DNA of 64,000 nucleotides, taken from Aedes albopictus. Its lineage: Eukaryota > Arthropoda > Insecta > Diptera > Culicidae. Numbering within the stretch: position 1 is the stretch's first letter; every line of letters begins with the position of its first letter. The stretch is from positions 324,412,175-324,476,174 of the forward strand of contig NC_085136.1 in NCBI RefSeq assembly GCF_035046485.1, given 5' to 3'. This document shows, piece by piece, positions 12,690 to 23,679 of this stretch. The translations under genes were made by a program, and so were the position numbers. The notes beneath the pieces were generated by a model. The model saw nothing but the letters and a program-made list of their open reading frames with translations, was not told the origin of the DNA and searched no databases.

Positions 12690-12745
12690 ATCTATAAATA
12701 GATCACTGGGCGTTTGAGGCATCTGATCTATAAATAGATCACTGG
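12690..12745. repeat. tandem duplication with short palindrome
   Basis: TGATCTATAAATAGATCACT followed by GGGCG occurs twice in a row. Each copy contains the palindrome GATCTATAAATAGATC, at the right end of the putative TTAA element. Confidence 0.8.
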
Positions 12746-12760
12746 GCGGAAATGGGTTAA

Positions 12761-13165
12761 CATTGCCATTATCACGCAGACGTCCTTCAAATTCAAGCTA
12801 TCCGCCTTCATTCAGATTCCCGGATCGCCTTCATCTGATCTGCCGGGGATTAGCAGGCATCTTCAGTGTGTGAGCGTTGGTGATCTACTATTTTTAGGCG
12901 ACATTGGCGCCTGCCACGTCAGGTTGCAGGTCAATGTGGGGAAGGGGAAGGAAGTGATGATTGCAATCGTTTGTACCCACATCAGACCGAATATACCTCT
13001 GCGTCTGGTTGGCAGAGGGTTCACACATTGGTGCGTGGATGCCAGGCGTAAGGTGATAAATTAGTGCGATTATTACTATGAAGCTAAAGCGGCACAGTTG
13101 ACTTGATTGGATAACTTGTAGGGGTTATCTGATAGATTGACTTACCTTACCGATCAGGCTAAGGC
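12761..13165 (+). repeat. interspersed repeat (intact relative of 36776-42803)
   Basis: From about 12840 to 13050, blocks such as GGCGCCTGCCACGTCAGGTT, CAATGTGGGGAAGG, GATTGCAATCG and GGTTGGCAGAGGGTTCACAC appear in reverse order and strand at 37021-37153 and 42472-42730. Here they are uninterrupted, giving an empty-site view of the hAT insertion. The end contains GATCAGGCTAAGGCC, also seen at the 3' end of the RTE element. Confidence 0.7.
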
Positions 13166-13174
13166 CGGGGTGGC

Positions 13175-13385
13175 AGTTCGAAGGAAAAAGTGAAAAAAGC
13201 CGCGTGTTTGGGGCAGTTGCGATGGGAATCTCGTTCGCGTTGCATTGATCGAAGGAAAAAGTGAAAAAAGCCGCGTTTTGGGGCAGTCGCGATGGTGATC
13301 TTGATTGGGTGGCATTGTTCGGGAAAAAAAACGAAAAGTGACGCGTGTTTGGTGCAGGTGCACATTGCCCTTCCTCGTTAAGTGA
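13175..13385. repeat. three tandem ~80-bp units
   Basis: GAAGGAAAAAGTGAAAAAAG followed by CCGCGTTTTGGGGCAG and GCGATGG recurs three times (about 13179, 13250 and 13320, the last diverged). The overlapping minus-strand frames come from this repetition. Confidence 0.85.
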
Positions 13386-14111
13386 TAAAAATGGATGCAC
13401 ACTTGGTAGCCAACAGTATTGCAGAAAATTGAAAGAGTCAAGAAGTGGTTGCGATCATTCGACGACATGGAACTGGATGAGATCATTCCGATTTTTTTCT
13501 TTACAACCTAGAAGAAGTTGGGGTAATTTCGCCAATTCTTTTTCACAAGGATTCCTGAAGTCTGGAAATATTGGCAAATTAATCTTGTAGCTCTGGTGCT
13601 GGCCTAATATTGAAACAATAAAAATGTTAGAAGGAAATAATTGCAGTTCACAACAATCATTGAGTAAATTAAAAATAATTGGCTTAATTACCTCAACGGC
13701 TGTCGATCACAGGTAACACATGGGACTACTCTTAGTAAAATACATAATTCGAAAAAAGCTATCTAAGATTGAAAGTATACTCACCGTATACTCTAAGTTC
13801 AATACTGTGAGAAACGCGTGGCTATTTTCGTGAGTCGGTCGGTTTTCTCGGAGATGGGGACGCGAATATTGAATGCGGAATCAGAAGCGCGCGATAACTT
13901 TTGTGGGAAAGTCGGGTTTCACGGTTAGGTAAACGAACAATGCGGTGACGCGTTTAATATTGCACGATCGTTGACGTATGTGCATTACCCTTACTATCGC
14001 GACCATATAAATCATACTCGCGATGAAGACCGTGTCGTGTATTTTCATATAACTAGTGGATCATATCACCAACCAAAGGTGGCTCCAAGACACACGCCTT
14101 ACTTTACCCTA
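13386..14111. other. unassigned, partly SINE-like sequence
   Basis: No gene was recognised. The last ~50 bp resemble the sequence before the CTAACAAA site at 16963, so this may be the 5' part of a dispersed repeat whose 3' part is 14531-14790. Confidence 0.35.
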
Positions 14112-14119
14112 CTAACAAA

Positions 14120-14522
14120 CAGGGATGGCATTCACCATTTGCAAAGAGTTGCATTCACTTGCTACTATCTCAGTTCATAAGCATGCTATCAAAAAACAGT
14201 GTATGGATGACTTTTACCTTGTAGTTTTATCTGAAAGTTTGCCGAATATCATAAGGGTCGCACACGCTTGCTTAACTCGTGAGCGAGCTGTGAAAGCAAC
14301 TCTCCACGCCGTGAATGTAATTTACATTCACGGCGTGGAGAGTTGCTTTCACAGCTCGCTCACGAGTTAAGCATGCGTGTGCGACCCTTATGATATTCGG
14401 CAAACTTTCAGATAAAACTACAAGGTAAAAGTCATCCATACATTGTTTTTTGATAGCATGCTTATGAACTGAGATAGTAGCAAGTGAATGTAACTCTTTG
14501 CAAATGGTGAATGCCATCCCTG
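14120..14522. mobile_element. 403-bp palindromic hAT-type MITE
   Basis: Two ~200-bp arms are almost perfect reverse complements meeting at about 14321, so both strands give the same short open frame. Ends read CAGGGATGGCATTCACC and its complement. The 8-bp duplication CTAACAAA at 14112-14119 and 14523-14530 fits the hAT pattern nTnnnnAn. An unoccupied relative of the target is at 16963-16970. No transposase is encoded. Confidence 0.92.
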
Positions 14523-14530
14523 CTAACAAA

Positions 14531-14789
14531 TACTCCTACACGAAACAACTGTGGGGATGCTGTGGATTCCACGGTTTCTAGTAACAACGGTTGTCGAACT
14601 AACATTCCTTCCCTTTCCCGATGACCGTAAGGTCGTGGCAGGCGTCGTTATTGACTTTAAAATATTGAACTCTTGAATTGTGCACATTGAGAGTGTGTAG
14701 CTAGTCCCAAGCACCATCCATTGGTTCTCTGTGCAACTTCGATTGTTCTGGCCAATCACGGAGTAGCAACTACGATGTGTATGGTAATC
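14531..14789 (+). repeat. 3' part of a dispersed SINE-like repeat
   Basis: ACAAATACTCC, TGTGGGGATGC and CTAACATTCCTTCCCTTCCC resemble 16965-17065, the body behind the family D tRNA-like head. The end (TCTGGCCAATCACGGAGTAG) resembles 42740-42790. Confidence 0.55.
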
Positions 14790-15693
14790 TTTGCTTTGCG
14801 ATCAGGCTAAGGCCAGGGTGGCCTCTGCTGTACATAGTAGCCATCTCCATTCCACTCGGTCCATAGTTGTTTTTCTCCAGTTCCTCACTCTGCGTAGGGT
14901 CCGCAGATCGTCCTCCACTTAGTCGACCCACCTAGCTCGCTGCGCACCACGTCTTCTTGTACCGGTCGGATGACTCTCGAGATCCATTTTAGTCGGGTTG
15001 CTATCCGACTCGTCCACCGTAGCCTCCCGATTTTCGCGATATGGACGATGGTTGGTTATCTCAGCAGCAGATGCAGCTCGTGGTTCATTCGCCTTCTCCA
15101 AGTCCCGTCTTCCATCTGCACTCCGCCGTAGATGGTACGCAACACCTTCCGTTCGATAACTCCAAGGGCGCGTTGGTGCTCTGCACGTAGGATCCATGTT
15201 TCGTGCCCATAGAGGACTACCGGTCTAATCAGCGTTTTGTAGATAGTTAACTTCGTGTTACGGCGAACTTCATTTGATTGTAGAGTATTGCGGAGTCCAA
15301 AGTAAGCACGATTTCCTGCCACAATGCGCCTCTGAATTTCTCTGCTGGTGTCGTTGTCGGCGGTCACCAGTGAGCCCAAGTACACGAATTCTTCAACCGC
15401 CTTGATTTCATCACCGTCGATATAAATTCGGGGTGGCGGGCACGGTGATTCCTCCCTGGAGCCCTTTGCCATCATGTACATTGTCTTCGACACATTAATG
15501 ACTAATCCGATTCGCTTGGCTTCACTCTTTAGTCGGATGTACGTTTCCGCCATCGTCTCAAATTTACGAAAATCGTCCCACTCGTGTTTATCCCCGCTCT
15601 CCTTATTACACTTTCTAACGCAATGTTGAACAGCAAGCACGAAAGACCATCACCTTGCCGTAACCCTCTGCGAGGTTCGAAGGGACTCGAGAG

Positions 15694-16091
15694 CAGTGCT
15701 GAAAACTTCGTTTCGTCATATCTAAATTCAACCACCTACAGCTCATTTTAGAAGCTGAACCTGAAAATATGGTAGTTATATGAAAAACTTGTGCGGTTTG
15801 ACCAGTTCTGCAAGAAAGTCACGGAAAAACCACTATTTTTCGAATGTTTAAGATAAATGTCACGGATTGCCTTCGAAAAATGACATTCACGGTGAATAAC
15901 AATTGGCATTTTTCAAAGGTAGTTCGTGACATTTACCTTAAATGTTCAAAAAATAGCGGTTTTTCCGTGGCTTTCTTGCAGTACTGGTCTAGCCGCACAA
16001 GTTTTTCATATACCATATTCTCAGGATCAGCTTCTGAAATGAGCTGTATTTGGTTGAATTTAGATATGATGAAATGAAATTTTCAGCACTG
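15694..16091. mobile_element. 398-bp palindromic hAT-type MITE in the RTE
   Basis: Ends CAGTGCTGAAAA and TTTTCAGCACTG bound arms of ~190 bp containing CATATCTAAATTCAAC and its complement. Flanks CTCGAGAG (15686-15693) and TTCGAGAG (16092-16099) match at 7 of 8 bases and both fit nTnnnnAn. The same family, split by later insertions, is at 36508-42979. Confidence 0.88.
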
Positions 16092-16515
16092 TTCGAGAGA
16101 GTCCTTGATACTCGAACTACGCACATCACTCGATCCATCGTCGCCTTGATTAATCGTATCAGATTATCCGGGAATCCGTATTCGTGCATAATCTGCCATA
16201 GCTGTTCTCGATCGATTCTATCATACGCCGATTTGAAATCGATGAACAAGTGATGCGTGGGCACGTTGTATTCGCGGCATTTCTGCAACACCTGGTGGAT
16301 GGCGAACATCTGGCCAATTTTAGAGAGTACCTTGTAGGCAGCGCTCAGTAGTGTGATCGTGCGATAGTTCCCGCAATCCAACTTGTCGCCCTTTTTGTAG
16401 ATGTGTTTTGGTAACTCGCTTGGTAGTTGATCTGCTCCAGCGGCTTTGTTGTTTTTCAACCGGCCAACCTTCTCTTCAATCTCTTGGAGGTTAGGGGCTG
16501 GAAGTCTTTCGCCCT

Positions 16516-17456
16516 CCCGACTAGAAAAATATATCAAGTTTATAACACATTGTGTTATGATGAAATGAATGTTTTCTATAACTTATTTTGTTATAAACTA
16601 GATGCAGGATGATGTTAAAATAACTGAAAATGTAACAAAAAGTACACCGGTCTAATCAAAATAATAACATATTTTGATATAATCAGAACAAAATTATAAC
16701 AGAATATGATATAAATTTTAGCTTCAACAAAACTAGTTTCTATCATATTTTGATACAATTGTGTAAAATTGACGGACTTCGTGGTCTAGTGGCTACCGCT
16801 TCTGATTCATATGCAGAAGGTCATGGGTTCAATCCCTGGCCCGTCCCTTTCATCCTATTTGTATCTTTCTATCCACTTTCTCTCTCTCTCTTCTCTACAT
16901 ATGCAACTCATGTATATTCATATCGACCCAACGGTGACTCTCAGATCTCCCATCCTTTACATCTAACAAATACCCCAGTCCGTGCTGATTGTGGGGATGC
17001 AGAGGTGATCTCGGTCTTTAGTAGCAACAACCAGCACACTCTAACATTCCTTTCCCTTCCCAACTGACTATAGACGAATTTCGCGCCAACCCTTCTATGG
17101 GGCTGGCAGCACCCTCTCAGAATTGAACGAAACTTTGTGGGCATAAACAATTGTTTAAGAAGCAACTTTGCATAATCTAATATTTATCTAGAGTAACATT
17201 TGAAAAGGGCGTATTGGAGTGCCCCACACTTATATGAAAAACATAAAATTCAAAAAATGCCAAGCCTTACCTCCTGCATCAGTTGTTTTGGATTCCCAGA
17301 AGCTACGTTGAATAACAATTATAACATAATATGATACAATTGAGTTATAATATTTTTGAACAACAATGATGTTGAACATAACTATATCACAATGAGTTAT
17401 ACATATCATGGGTTGTTATAATTATGTTATATTTTTGTTAGAATCTTCTAGTCGGG
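16516..17456. mobile_element. AT-rich element with CCCGACTAGAA ends, in the RTE
   Basis: Inverted ends CCCGACTAGAA and TTCTAGTCGGG are each flanked by CT (16514-16515 and 17457-17458). The interior is rich in ATAACATA and TATGATATAA motifs on both sides of a SINE. The larger element at 45720-49973 has related ends CCCGAGCAGA and the same CT flanks. No coding capacity was seen and the superfamily is unknown to me. Confidence 0.65.
16774..17065 (+). mobile_element. tRNA-derived SINE, family D
   Basis: The head GGACTTCGTGGTCTAGTGGC has an A-box-like stretch, and the B-box GGGTTCAATCCC is at about 16827. A pyrimidine-rich and then unrelated body extends to about 17065. It sits within the AT-rich element. 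A minus-strand relative of the head is at 32770-32870. Confidence 0.75.
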
Positions 17457-18870
17457 CTGCTCACGTACTCCTAGATCTGTTACCGCGCCACCTTCGGTGC
17501 TTGCAACGTCGCCATTGAGGTGCTCATCGTAATGCTGCCGCCACCTCTCGACCACCTCACGCTCGCTCGTGAGAAATATTCCCGTGATTATCTCAGCACA
17601 TGTCGGTTTATGGCACAAAGCCTCTGCGCGAGCGGTTCAGCTTCTCGTAGAACTTTCGTGTGTCCTTAGCGCGGTACAGCTCTTCCATCGCTTCGCCTGT
17701 TCCGCGCCTGTCTGTAACGTGCCTCATTTGCTCTCGTACGGTGTTGCATCTTTCTCGCCCATGCTGCATTCATCTCGTTTTTCAACTGTTCACATTCCCC
17801 GTCCAGCCATCTTCAAGTGTAGCTGCGCCAAGCTGCTCTTCCGTTGGTAAGGCCACTGCTAGCTGCTGCGCGTAGTCTTGAGCCACTTCTACGTTACGCA
17901 GCTGCTCGATGTTGAGCCGCGGCGTTCGACTTCGACGCGTGGTGATAACTGTCGAAAGTTTTGAGCGCGTGCATACAGCGACTAAGTAGTGATCCGGACC
18001 TATATTTGCACTGCGGTATGTGCGGACATTGTGCGGACCCAGGTGGCTTTGTGGATATCTTTGCGAGGGAAGAAGGTGCTTCGGACTACCATACCACGGG
18101 AGGCTGCAAAGTTTACGCATCGCTGGCCGTTATCATTCGATACGGCGTGCAGGCTGTTTCGCCCGATTACCGGTCTGTACATTTCCTCCCTTCCTACCTG
18201 CGCGTTCATGTCGCCGACAACGATTTTCACGTCACGCGGCGAGCAACCATCGTATAATTGCTCTAACTGCGCGTAGAACGCTTCTTTCTCGTCATCAGGT
18301 CTCCCTTCGTGTGGGCAGTGGATGTAGACGATGCTGTAGTCGAAGAAACGGCCCTTAACTCTCAAGATGCACATTCTAGCGTTAATCGATCGGCTTTGGT
18401 AGAAGGTAGCCGCTCGATGCCCGCTTTTCCACACTTTCTGTCCAGTCCAACAAAGTTCCTGCAACGCCACGATGTCGATGCTGCGGGGATGTAATTCGTC
18501 GTAGATTATTCTGTCACATATTGCGAAACCAAGTGGCTTGCAATTCCATGTTCCAAGTGTCCAATCGTAGTCCTGTTTTCGTCGTGTGGGTCTTTGTCGA
18601 TTGCATCGAATCGTATTTTCTCCTATGTTATTTGCAATGGGGATTTTTACGGGTGGCTTATTGGCCCTACGCCAACACTCCTGTCTCGCCGGAGGGCCAT
18701 CGTGCCAGTTCTGTTTATCGTCCCAACCAACACTAGGACGACCACGCTGATGGGGCTACCACCTCTTGCATCTAGCTTGGCGTGATGCAGCATTTCTTAC
18801 TCAGCCGCTGGATGCCATGCCGCTGTTTGAGCCGCATCTCCTTGGTGGACAGACGCTCGGGACGGCCCTC

Positions 18871-19780
18871 TAGCTGAAGTCAGAAGGACAACAGTGCCCA
18901 GTCTGCACTACCAGCAAAGCACACAACTCTTAGCTGGGTCGTTGTCAGCTCTTGACCCGTGGAAGCATGAGTTATGAACTTGTGAAGACCAGAACTATGT
19001 TGGACGCTCTCCTTATCGCATCACCGTTTTAAAGCTCAGGTTGACTTGTCACCCTACCATATTGAAGTAAAGTTGAAAATAATTTCAATTGAGGGGCACA
19101 TACCCCTGAAACCAGCACTGTCAATGCGGCATAATCAGGTAAACCGATCACCAATTCGACCAAACACACGGGAAAATGGAGACGCATTATACCTGATTGG
19201 AGGAGCGTTTTCCCCAGTCACATTTACAGCTGCGTTTGTTTGTTTACATCGTCGACGATCGTCGTCGTAATTTCTTCCCGCTTCGAAGTGGGTCGGCCGC
19301 TCTCTTCCTTTTGGCATTGCGTACCAACTGCGTAAGGTGAGAGTTACACCATTGATGCTCCGCAAGCTCTACTGGTGCGCCCCAGAGAAATTGTATAAGA
19401 TTCCGGTTAAATGTTTTGGCTTTTCCCATGCAGTTGGTGCCTGCGAGTTTCTTGTCCTGCTTTAGTTAAGTGAGTTCGATCGATCCGAAGAAACTGAATA
19501 GTTGGAAGTAATAGTCAATTCATATGTGATGAGAATTGGTATGAAATGAGTCTTTGGAGTCAAACGCCAAATACTGATAACAATCATTCCAAAAACCGTA
19601 CAATACTTGTAATATAAAAATTGAATGCACACAATGCAAGATTTATAGTAAAATTTGTGTAAGAATGTTATATAAACAGAAAATGCTTTATATGAAGTTT
19701 GTTTGTCTAAAATCCCACTTATCTTGTTTTACGTTTGGAAGTTATTTTCAATTTTCAATACTTGAAAATCATACAATATC
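18871..19780. other. unassigned interval
   Basis: Frames at 19046-19429 on both strands show no recognised domain. Sequence from 19480 to 19780 is AT-rich and without repeats that I can identify. Confidence 0.35.
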
Positions 19781-19839
19781 ATGGCACAGTCTACCCATAC
19801 TTTCCTCAACAACAAACCCTCGGCGATTCAACCAGAGCA

Positions 19840-20260
19840 GGTGACCCGCCAACAGGGGTGGACGCTCACATTTGCAAAAGAAGTGTGCATCCGAACAGTG
19901 GGAAGGGTAGCTAGAAGAAAAATAAATCAATTATGCAATTCAAGTTCACCGGAATTCGAGGTCACAGTCATTACAAGCCGGTGCGGTGCCGCGCATCCGA
20001 CCGGACACCTCGACCACCTCTTCGCGGGCACGTAAAATTGTCTTGGCAGTCGGTGATGTAGCATTCAAAGCAGTCCGGCGGACGAGGAGGTGAAGAGCCC
20101 TGAGTGCAATTGAAGCTGTGCACTTTGGTGCAGTCTCCGGGCGCACGAATGCATCTTGTGCTTAGCCTTAGGTGATCCGATTGAAGGTGTGTTGCGCTCT
20201 GTGAAAGCTTTTGGAATTACGGCAGATGCATTGACGATGGCGATGGATGGCATTTTATGC
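19840..20260 (-). pseudogene. Cys-rich coding remnant, possibly a secreted chitin-binding-like protein
   Basis: Reading the minus strand leftward from about 20157, one frame gives CIRAPGDCTKVHSFNC and then CFECYITDCQDNFTC. After a +1 frame change it gives APACNDCDLEF, and after an intron-like gap ending TTTTTCTTCTAG (about 19925-19936) it gives HCSDAHFFCKCERP. At least twelve cysteines at protein-like spacing suggest a disulfide-rich secreted domain. The frame change and the lack of a clean start argue for a pseudogene or a mis-split exon. I do not recognise the family; peritrophin-like is only a guess. Confidence 0.3.
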
Positions 20261-20916
20261 GTGTATGGCGGCTATTGGTCGAACACCACTAAGGAATCGT
20301 GTAGCATTCCTTCTACCTACGTTGTCAATTGTTCGGAATCTTATTAAATGGCAGCGAAGTCATCGGAGCATCCCAAATGCAATTTGTTAAAACATTGGTT
20401 CCGCATTGATGGGTTGAGTTTGGTTAAACCGATGTGCTTGGGCACGTTCCGAATCTGATTTGGTTTTTGGTTGAGTAGACTTCGATTAAATATCAAGTAA
20501 ATTATTTATAATGAAAAAAAAAGACACAATCACCTTCTGTTCCTAAACAAGATTGCAGTTGTTATCGGTGTTAAAGTTTATGTGGGAGCTTTTTGGCCCA
20601 GATTTTAGTGAAATATTGGAACCCGCCTTATCGCATTCACCTCATTGAGGTCATCAGCACGCTTAGAGATGATAGGCACCACACCCTGGTTAAATGTTTG
20701 GTTGTAGGGAGGGCAAGGGAAATAAGGTTTGTTTGAAGGAGCGGTTATTTTCTATGTGAAGGCTGGCCGTTGAACGTAGAAGTTTCAGTAAAGATCTCTA
20801 AACAGAATTATGTATCATAGTTCTCCTGAAAGTTCATGTCAGGCCCTGCAAGGGAGTCGTGAAACTAACAAGCAGTGAAAAAGGAATAACACAAGAATTT
20901 TAACCAAATTCCATGA
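20261..20916. other. unassigned interval
   Basis: No coding or RNA signal was recognised and no repeat is visible. Confidence 0.4.
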
Positions 20917-20919
20917 TAA

Positions 20920-22120
20920 AGGGCCGTCCATATACCACGTGGACAGCTTGGAGGGGGGAGGGGGTTCGCGAAAAGTCCATGCTTGTCCACGGAGAGGGGG
21001 GTGGGGGTTCGTCAAATGTCCACGTGGACAACATTGACATAAAAATTAGGAAACATGAATCTACAAACGAAACAAATTATGTCGCGTTATTGATGTGGTT
21101 CTCTTCAACAGTTCATTCATATATTTTATTTTATTATGCATTGTATTTTAGTTGTAAGTTACTTCTTCAAGGAAAATCATGGTATTGATTTACAGACTAA
21201 TTTGTTTTAAATTAACAAAGTTTCTAATTACTCAGTTTTCTTCATCGAGGATTATTCTGGAGATTTAGAATGGAGTGTAGACTATGCAAAAGTTGGTGTT
21301 GCAGTTAGAAAATTTTCATTGAAGTTCTGTATGGATTTCTCGGAGTTTCATATCCAATTTTTAAACTACTTCAAAGTTTCAAAACACATGTAGGGATTTG
21401 CAGGCTTATCTCAAAAACTTTTTTGTTGTTTCATTTAAAAATTAAGATGTTCCAAATGAATATTAAAGTGTAAACTTCAGCAATACAATATAGTTGCTGT
21501 AAATTTTGTTTTTAGTAAGAATCTAAGAAATATTAACTCATCTCAGCAAAAATCTAAGATTTAAAATTACCTTATCTCAACAAAACAATCAGACAATCAT
21601 AGATTGAACAAACATTCCAAAAAACACCGTCTTCAACCAGAGGCTGTACAGATCTAGGTACAGACTGAACATTGAACAATCACTAACATTAGGCGATGGT
21701 CTTCACACAAAACACACCCAGTGAAGAATTTTCCATTTGACGAAAATTTTTCACCAACTGTAGCGGGAATCGAACCCACACTCTCACAAACATTAGGCTG
21801 AATTTAAAACAATGTTGAAAACTTGGAGGTGCCTATTTTGTGCTACTTGCTTGTGTTATATGTAAAGCTGTAGAATATTTGTATTTTATAAAGTTTTCAA
21901 TTATATTTAAGACATTGATTACAAAGAAAAAAAAAAAACTTTTAAAAATCACTTTTTCCATTTATTTTAGAAATATGAAAAAAAAACTTTTTTTCGGATG
22001 TCCACGTGGACATTGGGGGAGGGGGGTAGGGGTCAACGAAAAGTCCACGCTTGTCCACGGGGAGGGGGGAGGGGGTCAAAAACCATGAATTTTCTGTCCA
22101 CGTGGTATATGGACGGCCCC
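20920..22120. mobile_element. PIF/Harbinger-like non-autonomous element, 1.2 kb
   Basis: Inverted ends: AGGGCCGTCCATATACCACG on the left, and on the right a mirror ending GGTATATGGACGGCCCC. Flanking TAA at 20917-20919 and 22121-22123 fits the 3-bp TWA duplication of PIF/Harbinger. G-rich tracts and a second inverted pair (GTCCACGTGGACA) lie just inside. The middle is AT-rich and non-coding and holds a reverse SINE. A 148-bp relative is at 36870-37017. Confidence 0.75.
21610..21800 (-). mobile_element. tRNA-derived SINE, family B, reverse
   Basis: GCGGGAATCGAACCCACAC is the reverse complement of a tRNA B-box. The neighbouring GAAGAATTTTCCATTTG and ACCGTCTTCAACC match the family B body seen at 7965-8200. 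Confidence 0.7.
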
Positions 22121-22123
22121 TAA

Positions 22124-22509
22124 CAACCCACACGGCAGAACAAGACTTGCAATTGGAAATTCGATGCGTGATACTGACTGTGAATATTGCGTAACTCATC
22201 GGAACAATCCGTTCTCCGCATTCTTAGCAAACTACAGTAGAATCACTGGTATACTATGAAATCACACGATGAAGGCGACTTGCTCCGCCAAAACTCCTCT
22301 CCTCGATGAGGCACACTGTCAACCTCGTCATGCTGCTGGCTCTCACTGATACTTGCTAGGAGGACACGCAAGGGGAATAACACTTACCTATATTCACACC
22401 CCACACTGACGATCTTTCAACTTCATCGGGAACATCCGCATACTCGACACTGTTTCGAAGAACCGTGTATTTGGCTTCGTAGCGCTGCCAGAGGTGTGTT
22501 GAACAGGAT
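22124..22509. repeat. dispersed repeat fragment
   Basis: 22340-22410 (GACACGCAAGGGGAATAA, TATTCACACCCCACA) is similar in reverse to 29895-29960. No gene was recognised. Confidence 0.45.
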
Positions 22510-22910
22510 TCGTAATGCGAAAGTTTAGAATTAGGAGGATAATATACTATCTACCAGATCTAATGCAACAAACGCGAGCTTGGAACAGCTTTCATCGTGA
22601 TGCAAAATGCGGAGTACGGGGAAGTAGAATTGCTGATCGCTCTTCAAAATTACGGAAGAATTACCAGAAGCTACGCCTAGCCAACATGTTCCGGGATTAG
22701 AACGAAACAACGTGCGGTAATCTAAAAGTGGAAGCAGAACTTTGACGAACACCTGAGTGGTGTAAAAAATGCAGGCCCTGGGGACCAAGGCAGCAGCAGG
22801 AATGGCTACGTCAGCACGGCGGATGATAGGAACCAACTAACATACTCCGTGTTTGATGTTAAAGATGCCATTCTACAGCTCAAGAACTATATGGACCACA
22901 GCAGTGGTAA
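22510..22910 (+). pseudogene. non-LTR retrotransposon fragment (linker before the RT)
   Basis: Short frames read LRKNYQKLRLANMFRD, a HLSGV-like segment and DVKDAILQLKNYMDHSSG. This matches the stretch between endonuclease and RT in mosquito non-LTR elements (the RWKQHFDEHL and AIQQLKNNKA region). It is interrupted by stops and frameshifts and is cut off at the MITE that follows. Confidence 0.55.
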
Positions 22911-23653
22911 ACCTTCACGTACCCGACCCCCGACAATTCATTTTCAAAATGCTGGCATTTCGTCAATTTTCCTCCGATTTTATTGAAGTCGCCCTCAATC
23001 AATCATAAATTGGTTCAAGTTTTTTACACTCAAGTGGCCTTGTAGTGTCCGGATCCATTCCGGAGATATTCCGGATTGTACTGGGGCCAGGGGGTCGGGG
23101 AGGGTTCTGTTTTGCCAAATGGCTAAAAATGATTATTTCGTGTGTTGTTGTGTTTTAGAGGCCCTTTCGGGACCTATTCCAGGTGTTCCGGAGCGGCAAT
23201 ATTAGTTGATACATAATTCAGTGATTTTTTTTCTGTCCCATTCTCTCGAAATCATGAAGATAGATACGTCGCACGGCATGTTTAGGTGGAAAACCAGAAG
23301 CGTCCCCAATGAGGCCCCGCGGAACCTGTTACGGCGATCCGAATGGGTCAACTTATTCTAATCTGGTTATCGCAGTCACTGTTCGCAACAAAAAGCATGC
23401 TCAAAAACGCTGTTTCAAACACAATAACAAACGAAATAATTATGTTTAGCCATTTTGGCAACTCCCTGACCCCAGTACAATCCGGAATATCTCTGGAATA
23501 GTTCCGGATATTGCATGGTCACTTGAGTATAATAAACTAGCACCAATTTATAATCGATTGAGGGCGACTTCAAAAAAAAAATCTGATGAAAATTGACGAA
23601 ATGCCAGCATTTTGAAAATGAGTTATCGGGGGTCGGGTATGAGAAGGTTAATG
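22908..23653. mobile_element. palindromic MITE, ~745 bp
   Basis: Ends AACCTTCACGTACCCGACCC and GGGTCGGGTATGAGAAGGTT pair with several mismatches. The next ~60 bp (TTTTCAAAATGCTGGCATTT against its complement) pair well, and further inside ATTCCGGATTGTACTGGGG is mirrored near 23475. No coding capacity. Confidence 0.8.
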
Positions 23654-23679
23654 GTGTAACAACAGTTTCTTCTTATCAG

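Larger units (their letters stand above)
7745..12756. mobile_element. putative TTAA-flanked (piggyBac-like) element carrying a satellite array
   Basis: TTAA lies at 7741-7744 and 12757-12760. The inner ends read CCCATTAACGCCC (left) and GGGCGGAAATGGG (right), inverted repeats matching at 11 of 13 positions. TTAA duplication and CCC termini are family traits of piggyBac elements. No transposase frame was found, so it would be non-autonomous. It holds a SINE, about 1 kb of unassigned sequence and the satellite array. The short imperfect ends leave a chance-match alternative open. Confidence 0.4.
14790..18870 (-). pseudogene. RTE-clade non-LTR retrotransposon, broken
   Basis: On the minus strand, from right to left, lie an AP-endonuclease part (about 18470-18000, with VALQELCW in the reading and VVGDMNAQVG near 18180), a reverse-transcriptase part (16537-16092, LKNNKAAGADQLPSEL and FIDFKSAYDRID) and the RT C-terminus (15735-14919, GLRQGDGLSCLLFNIALES, FVYLGSLVT, GVIERKVLRTIYG). 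RTE elements encode one endonuclease plus RT protein. The copy is dead: it is split by insertions at 15694-16091 and 16516-17456, frameshifted, and the catalytic FADD segment between GLRQGDGLSC and the C-terminal part is deleted. Exact 5' and 3' limits are approximate. Confidence 0.85.

Noticed and set aside
13159..13486. Three overlapping minus-strand frames rich in Phe and Pro
   Set aside because: Frames of the ~80-bp tandem repeat.
14125..14529. Two near-identical short proteins on opposite strands
   Set aside because: They are the two arms of one palindromic MITE.
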